The position numbers and the translations under genes were made by a program. Source: WLMZ01 sp031367435 (lineage in GTDB: Bacteria; Actinomycetota; Acidimicrobiia; Acidimicrobiales; Ilumatobacteraceae). From it: DNA of 64,000 nucleotides. The DNA is taken from NCBI GenBank assembly GCA_031367435.1, contig JANLPV010000166.1, forward strand, positions 48,756 through 112,755. The letters are read 5' to 3'. Of this stretch, positions 58,362-64,000 are shown in pieces (position 1 is the first letter of the stretch; the number at the start of each line of letters is the position of its first letter). Below the pieces are notes generated by a model, which was given only the letters and a program-made list of their open reading frames with translations, searched no databases and was not told the origin of the DNA.

Positions 58362-59801
58362 ATGTCCGACGCGATCACCACCTACGACAAGCTCTACATC
58401 AATGGAGCATGGACACCGTCGGCATCCACCGACACTATCGATGTGATCGACTCGATCACCGAGGGCGTAATGGCCACCATCCCATCAGGCACGGCGGCCG
58501 ATGTCGATGCCGCAGTGCAAGCAGCGATCGCCGCATTCGACTCATGGTCGAATACGCCCGCCGAGGAGCGCGCAAAATATCTCACCCGCATCGGCGACGC
58601 GCTCGGGGCGCGCATGGACGAAATCGCGACGGCCATCTCCAAGGAGACCGGCATGGCGAAGTGGCTGTCGCAGATGGTGCAAGTGGGTCTGCCGATCAAC
58701 AGTTTCAACAAGGCAGCGTCTCTCGCAGAGGTGTACGAGTTCTCAGAGACCGTTGGTAGTTCGTTGGTACTGCGCGAGGCAATCGGTGTCGTTGCGTGCA
58801 TCACGCCGTGGAACTATCCGCTGCATCAGATCGCGGCAAAGGTCGCGTATGCAATGGCGGCCGGATGCACCGTGGTACTCAAGCCGAGCGAGATCGCTCC
58901 GGTCGATGCGTTCATTCTCGCTGACATCATCCACGAGGTGGGTCTGCCCGCGGGCGTGTTCAATCTCGTGTCCGGTCTTGGCCCGGTGGTGGGCGAGGCC
59001 ATGGCAATGCATCCCGGCGTCGACATGGTGTCCTTCACCGGATCCACCCGTGCGGGTAAGCGAGTCATGCAACTCGGTGCCGAGACCATCAAGAAGATTG
59101 CCCTCGAACTCGGTGGCAAGAGCGCCAACATCATGCTCGACGACCTCGATCCAGTGGCCTTCCGTAAGGCCGTATCCGATGGCGTCGGCAAGGCGTTCTT
59201 GAACTCGGGCCAGACCTGCTCGGCGCTCACCCGAATGCTGGTACCCCGTCATCGCCTGATGGAAGCCGAGATCATTGCCGGGTCCGCGGCCGACGCAATG
59301 ACGGTGGGCGATCCATTTACCGAGGGCGTGCATCTCGGGCCGCTCGCCTCGGCAGCCCAACGCGACCGCGTGCAGGGCTATATCCAAAAGGGGATCGACG
59401 AAGGGGCCACGCTCGTCACCGGCGGTTTGGGCGCGCCAGAGGGTCTCGACACGGGCTTCTATGTTCGGCCGACGGTGTTCTCGGGCGTGACTCCGGAGAT
59501 GACCATCGCGCAGGAGGAAATCTTCGGCCCGGTGCTGTCGATCTTGCCCTACGACAGCGAGGAAGATGCAGTACGCATCGCCAATGGTGTGGTGTACGGC
59601 CTCGCCGGTGGCGTGTGGTCGGGGCACAAGGGGCATGCCGAAGCGGTGGCTCGCCGCTTGCGCACCGGTCAGGTTGAGGTGAACGGCGGTGCCTTCAATC
59701 CGAACGCACCGTTTGGCGGATACAAGCAGTCGGGCATCGGTCGTGAGTACGGGCGGTTCGGCCTCGAGGAGTTCCTCGAGATCAAGAGCCTGCAGCTGTA
59801 A
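58362..59801 (+). CDS. Aldehyde dehydrogenase family protein
   Basis: A 479-residue NAD(P)-dependent aldehyde dehydrogenase. The cofactor motif is FTGSTRAGKRVM, the catalytic glutamate in LELGGKSANIML, and the cysteine in NSGQTCSALTRM. The family start TYDKLYINGAWTPS and C-terminus FGGYKQSGIGREYGRFGLEEFLE resemble betaine-aldehyde and related dehydrogenases. GAGAGGA lies before the ATG at 58362. It is convergent with a gamma-butyrobetaine-hydroxylase-like gene, which makes a trimethylaminobutyraldehyde substrate worth testing. Confidence 0.9.
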   Translation: MSDAITTYDKLYINGAWTPSASTDTIDVIDSITEGVMATIPSGTAADVDAAVQAAIAAFDSWSNTPAEERAKYLTRIGDALGARMDEIATAISKETGMAKWLSQMVQVGLPINSFNKAASLAEVYEFSETVGSSLVLREAIGVVACITPWNYPLHQIAAKVAYAMAAGCTVVLKPSEIAPVDAFILADIIHEVGLPAGVFNLVSGLGPVVGEAMAMHPGVDMVSFTGSTRAGKRVMQLGAETIKKIALELGGKSANIMLDDLDPVAFRKAVSDGVGKAFLNSGQTCSALTRMLVPRHRLMEAEIIAGSAADAMTVGDPFTEGVHLGPLASAAQRDRVQGYIQKGIDEGATLVTGGLGAPEGLDTGFYVRPTVFSGVTPEMTIAQEEIFGPVLSILPYDSEEDAVRIANGVVYGLAGGVWSGHKGHAEAVARRLRTGQVEVNGGAFNPNAPFGGYKQSGIGREYGRFGLEEFLEIKSLQL

Positions 59802-59825
59802 AACGCTTGCCGGGTTGCACCTGCG

Positions 59826-60932
59826 TCAGACCAGCTGGCGCAGGCGACTCTCGACATCTTCGCGGTTTACGTAGCCGCCGCACATCCGCCGCAAACCGGT
59901 GAACGCGCCGCGCCCGTGCATCACGCGCCAATTGTCGAACAGCAGCGCCTCACCCGGCGCAAGCACGTGGCGCCATTGCATTGCTGGATCGTTGGCCAAG
60001 GTATCGAACGCACGCAGCGCGTCGTAGAACGCGATCATCTCGTGTTCGGGCAAGAGGAACGGAGCGCGGTCGTAATTGTTGAAGCTCACCTGCACCAGAT
60101 GGCCGGTGTGATCGTGACGAAAGACCGGGCGTGCGGCCATGAGGTGCGCGCCGTCGCCGATGTATTGGCCGGGCACTGCCACGGTAGACAGCGTGGCAAA
60201 GTGGTCGGGCATCTCGGCGGCCATGTGCCGCGCCACAGCAAATGCGTCGACCATGGTCGATTCGCCGCCGGTGCCTTCGAACTGCAGGCAATGCAACAGT
60301 TGCACGCCGGGCGCATCGTGCGAGTACGTGCCATCAGTGTGCGGGCGCAGTTCAAGGTTGGTGTACGCGGTGTCGGCTTTGGTGAGATCGGCCGTGAATT
60401 CCCACATACCCCCGAAGATGGTTTCGCGCACGTAACCGATGCGACGCAACAGCGCCTCGGTTGCCTCACGGTTGGCTGGAGTGCCGACGGCGAGACAAAA
60501 GCCGAACTCAGCGGTTTTCGAGAGCCACTCACCGACACCTTCGTCAGAGTTCATCACCGCCGCGTACGCCACCATAGGCACGTGGGCCCGAATTGCAGCA
60601 GCATCCCACAACGTGAGGTTCGTGTGCGCGGTCGCGCGCGGCATGGTGGGCGTCCGGTATTTGGCAAGGAACGACACGGGCAACACCGAGTTGGGGCTGT
60701 CGTCGTTCCATTCGAGATCGATCGAGTCCTCATCAAGCACAGCCTCGACGGCGGCGAGATCGTGCGCGAGGGCGGCGGTGAATAGCTGGCGTTGTTGCGT
60801 GACTGGATGCATCGTGTCGTCGTCGTGCGCATGATCGCGCAGCCAGATCCACGGATAGCGGGTGACTGTGTGATCGTCCCATGTGACCACGAGTGAGGTG
60901 TGATCGAGATGCAGTGACGAGATGGCAATCAT
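59826..60932 (-). CDS. Gamma-butyrobetaine/trimethyllysine dioxygenase-like
   Basis: A 368-residue 2-oxoglutarate/Fe(II)-dependent dioxygenase of the carnitine group. The N-terminal small domain (DUF971-like; VVTWDDHTVTRYPWIWLRDHA) is followed by the TauD-type fold. The iron ligands are HTD in ELRPHTDGTYS and the distal histidine in NWRVMHGR; the 2-oxoglutarate arginine is likely in GRGAFTGLRRM. Such enzymes hydroxylate gamma-butyrobetaine to carnitine or trimethyllysine to its 3-hydroxy form. Which one this is cannot be told. It is convergent with an aldehyde dehydrogenase (24 bases). Confidence 0.87.
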   Translation of the reverse strand: MIAISSLHLDHTSLVVTWDDHTVTRYPWIWLRDHAHDDDTMHPVTQQRQLFTAALAHDLAAVEAVLDEDSIDLEWNDDSPNSVLPVSFLAKYRTPTMPRATAHTNLTLWDAAAIRAHVPMVAYAAVMNSDEGVGEWLSKTAEFGFCLAVGTPANREATEALLRRIGYVRETIFGGMWEFTADLTKADTAYTNLELRPHTDGTYSHDAPGVQLLHCLQFEGTGGESTMVDAFAVARHMAAEMPDHFATLSTVAVPGQYIGDGAHLMAARPVFRHDHTGHLVQVSFNNYDRAPFLLPEHEMIAFYDALRAFDTLANDPAMQWRHVLAPGEALLFDNWRVMHGRGAFTGLRRMCGGYVNREDVESRLRQLV

Positions 60933-60994
60933 GGTCGGTGGGCTCCGATGTCACGGTCGCGGCGATGGCCGACGCTTCCCCGCGATTGTACGGG

Positions 60995-61756
60995 TTAACG
61001 GAACAGGTAGATCAGCGCGACGATGATGCCGAACACGATCACGAACACGCGCAGTTTCTTCGGTGGCAACACACCGGCCAGACGTCCTCCGAAGTGGCCG
61101 CCCACCAGACTCGCCGGTGCCATCACCAGCACCAGGGTCCATTCGATCCGACCGGAGAACACGAGGAACGCTGCGGCGAACACGTTGATGATCACGGACA
61201 GCAACTGCTTTACGGCGTTGAGCCGCGTGAACGCCAAATCGGAGAACAGGCCGAGCACGGCGATCAGCATGATGCCGAGCCCAGCACCGAAGTATCCGCC
61301 GTATGTCGCCGCCACCGCGAGTGCGCCAACTTCGAGGATGCGATGTGCACGTGACGACGCTGAGCGACTCAAGAGCCAAGTGCGCAGGCGATCCTGAAAG
61401 CCGAGCAGCGCGCACGCAGCGAGGATGAGGAACGGCACGATCTGACGGAACACGGCTTCACTTGTGACGATCAGCAGAATCGAGCCGCCCAAACCACCGA
61501 TCGCGGCAGCGATCAGCTGTGGACGCAATGGTTTGCTCAGACCTGTGAGATCGCGCCGCTGGGCGTATGTGCCGCCGATGTAACCCGGCCCAAGCGACAC
61601 GGTATTAGTTGCATTTGCACGAATCGCTGGCACACCGATGGCCGTCAGGATGGGAAATGTGATCAGTGTGCCTCCGCCTGCAACCGCATTGACCGCACCT
61701 GCCACGAGTGCCGCTGCACTGGCACCAACGTGGGCGAGCAGCGAGATGTCGGTCAT
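60995..61756 (-). CDS. TauE/SafE-family membrane transporter
   Basis: A 253-residue membrane protein with about eight helices. The family signature is seen as AAALVAGAVNAVAGGGTLITFP and the second-half repeat ATYGGYFGAGLGIMLIAVLG. The family exports sulfite, sulfoacetate or related C2 sulfonates. ATG 61756 (MTDISLLAHVG) is the start. No sulfonate-degradation gene is near, so the substrate is open. The 62-base gap after it shows nothing notable. Confidence 0.88.
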   Translation of the reverse strand: MTDISLLAHVGASAAALVAGAVNAVAGGGTLITFPILTAIGVPAIRANATNTVSLGPGYIGGTYAQRRDLTGLSKPLRPQLIAAAIGGLGGSILLIVTSEAVFRQIVPFLILAACALLGFQDRLRTWLLSRSASSRAHRILEVGALAVAATYGGYFGAGLGIMLIAVLGLFSDLAFTRLNAVKQLLSVIINVFAAAFLVFSGRIEWTLVLVMAPASLVGGHFGGRLAGVLPPKKLRVFVIVFGIIVALIYLFR

Positions 61757-61789
61757 GCGGCGGTGAACGCGTAGCAGGCCCGGTGCGGG

Positions 61790-61803
61790 CACAGGTGCCT
61801 GTG
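61790..61803 (-). terminator. Hairpin after the membrane-anchored paralogue
   Basis: CACAGG-TG-CCTGTG forms a perfect short stem about 20 bases after the stop of the minus-strand gene at 61824. No T-run follows. Confidence 0.35.
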
Positions 61804-61823
61804 ACCGTTTGTGAGCGGACTGA

Positions 61824-62384
61824 TCATCTCACCGGGATGACAATGGTCTGGGGGCTGAGGCTCGTGCCCGTGAGCAGGCCGGTGATCTGTATCGACAACC
61901 CGACCTGAATGAGTTCCTTGCCAACCTTTTTGCCGTCGAGGTTGACGAGCTTCGGGCTTGGCGACATGACGACGGTGTAATCGGCGTTGCCGTCGTTGAC
62001 CACAAGATCGCCGTTGTCGGCAACCTTGTTGATGGCTGCGACGATAGTGATGACTCCAGGAGGTACGGGGGTCTGCGGGGTTGCGGGATTGGTTGTCGCA
62101 CTCGCCGCGCCCTGCGAGGTGGTCACCGCGTCGGAGGTAGTACCGGGGGTGGCTCCCGGCGCCGGAGCGGACGCGGGGTTTGTAGCCAGTACTGCGGGCG
62201 AGCTCGTGCCGGGAGCGCTCTTGGTGTGCTCTGAACCCACGTTGAACAGCACAACCAGAATGCCGATGATCAACACGAACACAACCGCAAAACCGCGCTT
62301 GCTACTTGCGTCACCTTCAGCGGAACCGCTCGTGCCGCCGCTCTCGTGAGGGGGATCGTCGGCTCGAATTGGATCGTAGATCAC
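61824..62384 (-). CDS. Membrane-anchored protein with OB-like domain (paralogue B)
   Basis: A 186-residue protein of unknown function. After about 35 hydrophilic residues comes one membrane helix (FAVVFVLIIGILVVLF), a Ser/Thr/Pro/Ala linker, and a C-terminal domain of about 75 residues (VITIVAAINKVADNGDLVVND...IVIPVR). This domain is clearly related to that of the gene just upstream: NGDLVVNDGNADYTVVM against NGDFVLNDAHGAFTVVM. The fold may be OB-like (DUF5666-type). Start GTG 62384 overlaps the upstream stop (GTGA), so the pair is coupled. Confidence 0.75.
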   Translation of the reverse strand: MIYDPIRADDPPHESGGTSGSAEGDASSKRGFAVVFVLIIGILVVLFNVGSEHTKSAPGTSSPAVLATNPASAPAPGATPGTTSDAVTTSQGAASATTNPATPQTPVPPGVITIVAAINKVADNGDLVVNDGNADYTVVMSPSPKLVNLDGKKVGKELIQVGLSIQITGLLTGTSLSPQTIVIPVR

Positions 62385-62971
62385 AGGCCATCCTTGATGG
62401 TTTGTACGACAACGGTCTGAGCTGTGAGGTTGGAGCCCGACAACGAACCGATGACTTTCACGGTATTCGAGGCCTGAATGTACTGCCGAATCACCTCGCT
62501 GCCGCGCAGGTTGATCACCGAGGTGCTCGCCTGCATCACGACGGTAAATGCGCCGTGAGCGTCGTTGAGCACAAAGTCGCCGTTTGAGTACACCTGCATC
62601 ACAGTGCCGGTGATCACTGCAGGACCACTCGCTGCGGGCGCGACGGGCGCGGGTTGAGCTGTTGCGACAGGCGCAGAGGTGATCGCGGGCTTGACTACAG
62701 GGGCCGGCGCCACCGGCTTCACTGGCGCTGCCGTGGGCACTGGTGCCGGCGCGGGTGCAGCGGGCACGGACGTGGTGGGCGACTCTGTTGCCGGTGTGGT
62801 GGCGAGACTTGGCGTGGTCGAGACTGAGTCGACGCTCGCGTTGTTGGCGACGGTGGCGGCGACATTGACGGAGCGGCTGCTCGAGCCATCGGAGCTGCAA
62901 CTACTACCGAGCAGTGTTGCGATCGATACGGCGAGCAAGAGTGCGACGCTCTGAGTGGGCTTGATGGACAT
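62381..62971 (-). CDS. Exported protein with OB-like domain (paralogue A)
   Basis: A 196-residue exported protein, probably a lipoprotein (KPTQSVALLLAVSIATLLG, then SSC, an imperfect lipobox). A long Pro/Ala/Val/Thr linker follows, then a C-terminal domain of about 75 residues (VITGTVMQVYSNGDFVLND...VVVQTIKDGL) shared with the next gene. GGAG precedes the ATG at 62971. The 227-base region upstream holds two leader hairpins and the terminator of the Ig-like gene. Confidence 0.78.
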   Translation of the reverse strand: MSIKPTQSVALLLAVSIATLLGSSCSSDGSSSRSVNVAATVANNASVDSVSTTPSLATTPATESPTTSVPAAPAPAPVPTAAPVKPVAPAPVVKPAITSAPVATAQPAPVAPAASGPAVITGTVMQVYSNGDFVLNDAHGAFTVVMQASTSVINLRGSEVIRQYIQASNTVKVIGSLSGSNLTAQTVVVQTIKDGL

Positions 62972-63000
62972 GATTCTCCGGACACTCAGTTTCGAGAAGG

Positions 63001-63049
63001 TGAGCCCTGGTTGAGGCTCAAGCGGGAAGGCACGGTGTTGGCGGTGCCT
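63001..63049 (-). promoter_or_regulatory. Two stem-loops in the leader of the exported-protein gene
   Basis: TGAGCC/GGCTCA at 63001-63020 and AGGCAC/GTGCCT at 63028-63049 (plus-strand arms) lie 30-80 bases before the ATG at 62971. They could be a structured leader; I recognise no known riboswitch. Confidence 0.3.
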
Positions 63050-63101
63050 GAGGGACACGTCGTGCCCATGCAAAAGGTTTGTTGAACTGCTCATGAAATA
63101 G

Positions 63102-63133
63102 CTCCGGGGGCTGTTTGGAAACAGCCCCCGGAG
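63102..63133 (-). terminator. Strong hairpin terminator after the Ig-like protein gene
   Basis: A perfect 15-bp inverted repeat (CTCCGGGGGCTGTTT and its complement) with a two-base centre, 66 bases after the stop of the minus-strand gene at 63199. The downstream bases (CTATTTC) are only mildly T-rich. Confidence 0.7.
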
Positions 63134-63198
63134 GTCGTGCTCAAAGTGTCCGTGCGAACCGGGCAGGTGGAGGCCCGGCCCGCACGAAGAATGTGGAA

Positions 63199-64000
63199 CT
63201 ACAGGCGGATGCTGATCACCGTTGTCGAGCCCGAGCCACCTGCGCTGGACTTGACGGTGATTGGCGCTCCGGCCCTCGGCTGCGGCGCCCCGACGAGGGT
63301 CATGGTGTAGAGACCACCGCCGCCATTTGTCAGCGTGTCGGCACCCGTCCCAAGGCTGAGTGGGTTGAACAGCCACGTCACGCCGCCCGACACGTACTCG
63401 TACGGCTGCAGTTTGAGCACTGCATTACCTGCCGGAGCATCGGTGACCGTGAGGATCAGGCGCTGCTTGAGGGTGCGGTAGGTGACGCTGGTGATGGTGA
63501 CCACGTCGGCTGGGGCAGCACTCACCGTCAGCGTGGCGGTGATCGGGGCAGACGACTGGCCCGTGCTGTTGGTCGCTGTGATCGTCAGTTGCACCGTACC
63601 TGGCGTTGCAGATGTGATGAGCTGCACCGATGCGCTCGTGCTCGTGGCACCACCGATTGGCGTGACAGTTGTTGACACGAGTGGAGCACCTGCGCCGGTG
63701 ACCGTGAAGGTCAGCGGCAAGCTTGCCGGCACGTTCGGATCACTACCCGACACGGTGAACGTGCCGGTTTGTGACACGAACATCGACAGTGCGGGCACCT
63801 GATTGACAGTGGGATTTGCCAGCACCAAGGGTGGAGCGGTTACCACGACGATTGCACTGGAGGTGAGTCCAACTGCGCAGGCGTTCGACACTGTGAAGTG
63901 CAGGGTGACCGAAAGGGGCAGTGCACCTGGCGCCAGGCTTGGCGCTGTCCACGTCGGGTTCGTAATCGTGGTGCTGCTGAAGGTTCCTCCACCAACTGCT
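63199..64000 (-). CDS. Secreted Ig-like-repeat protein, C-terminal part only
   Basis: The frame enters from beyond base 64000, so only the last 266 residues are seen. They are Thr/Ser/Val/Ala-rich beta-sandwich repeats, with Ig-like units (PTWTAPSLAPGALPLSVTLH, then VPALSMFVSQTGTFTVSGSD and TATNSTGQSSAPITATLTVS) and a last domain of about 90 residues (TSVTYRTLKQRLILTVTD...TTVISIRL). No catalytic motif or sortase motif is seen. It is likely a surface or secreted adhesion-type protein. A strong hairpin follows the stop. Confidence 0.75.
   Translation of the reverse strand, partial: AVGGGTFSSTTITNPTWTAPSLAPGALPLSVTLHFTVSNACAVGLTSSAIVVVTAPPLVLANPTVNQVPALSMFVSQTGTFTVSGSDPNVPASLPLTFTVTGAGAPLVSTTVTPIGGATSTSASVQLITSATPGTVQLTITATNSTGQSSAPITATLTVSAAPADVVTITSVTYRTLKQRLILTVTDAPAGNAVLKLQPYEYVSGGVTWLFNPLSLGTGADTLTNGGGGLYTMTLVGAPQPRAGAPITVKSSAGGSGSTTVISIRL

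Noticed and set aside
58163..58381. A 73-codon N-terminal extension of recC
   Set aside because: It would overlap the divergent dehydrogenase start and the 12-bp repeat; a good ribosome binding site supports the GTG at 58162.
62385..62900. N-terminal extension of the membrane-anchored paralogue
   Set aside because: It runs through the coupled upstream gene in another frame; the GTG overlap at 62384 is the natural start.
63102..63133. An insertion-sequence terminal repeat
   Set aside because: The inverted repeat is a closed hairpin with a two-base centre right after a stop codon and has no transposase nearby, so it is a terminator.

Overview
This 64 kb window is about 60% GC and gene-dense; no gene-free stretch exceeds about 235 bases. 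It reads as a chromosomal segment of an actinobacterium. The gene order secA-prfB-ftsE-ftsX, F420-0:gamma-glutamyl ligase, MenB (menaquinone), a mycobacterial-type acyl-ACP desaturase and group-2 truncated hemoglobin all fit. The b6-like cytochrome, the frequent GTG starts and ATGA overlaps, and the mix of carotenoid oxygenase, amidohydrolase and crotonases make the class Acidimicrobiia (Ilumatobacter-like aquatic lineages) my best guess. That placement is inference, not a database result. I see no tRNA, rRNA, CRISPR array or intact insertion sequence.

Layout. 0-1.3 kb: 3' end of a restriction-modification locus (D12 adenine methylase, then a DpnII-like endonuclease). 1.3-8.2 kb: housekeeping block (ComF-like PRTase, HAD hydrolase, SecA, RF2, FtsEX). 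8.2-13.6 kb: crotonase, a small protein plus truncated hemoglobin downstream of a CRP-type palindrome, TrmH methyltransferase, MenB, CofE, and an acyl-ACP desaturase behind a TetR-type operator. 13.8-19.5 kb: cupredoxin lipoprotein, secreted M14 peptidase, and a four-gene ABC importer. 19.5-26.7 kb: glycerophosphodiesterase lipoprotein, hydrolase, and a tight four-gene operon (aminotransferase, 2-hydroxyacid dehydrogenase, DUF1537 kinase, PdxA2-like dehydrogenase) divergent from an EamA transporter. 26.7-33.1 kb: flavoprotein, then a six-gene redox operon (cupredoxin, small membrane protein, Fe-S flavoprotein, b6-like fused cytochrome b, Rieske, cytochrome c). 33.2-46.5 kb: carotenoid oxygenase/amidohydrolase pair, GGDEF-EAL protein, VIT transporter, CYTH-CHAD protein, SulP transporter, SbcDC. 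46.7-58.2 kb: ECF sigma/anti-sigma pair, a DapB-like reductase with altered active site, and recC-recB-recD translationally coupled to a lipoprotein. 58.3-64 kb: aldehyde dehydrogenase, gamma-butyrobetaine-hydroxylase-like dioxygenase, TauE exporter, two paralogous secreted/anchored proteins and the end of an Ig-like-repeat surface protein.

The two most interesting units are (i) the 28.2-33.1 kb redox operon, which couples a b6/Rieske complex to a GltD-type FAD/NAD(P)/[4Fe-4S] subunit, and (ii) the 21.4-26.7 kb operon, whose four enzymes can be ordered into a possible 4-hydroxythreonine (or tetronate) to DHAP route. A third pattern runs through the whole window: short tandem duplications (9-18 bp units), placed in frame inside genes (recB, recD, sbcD, a flavoprotein N-terminus, a small protein) or at gene edges.
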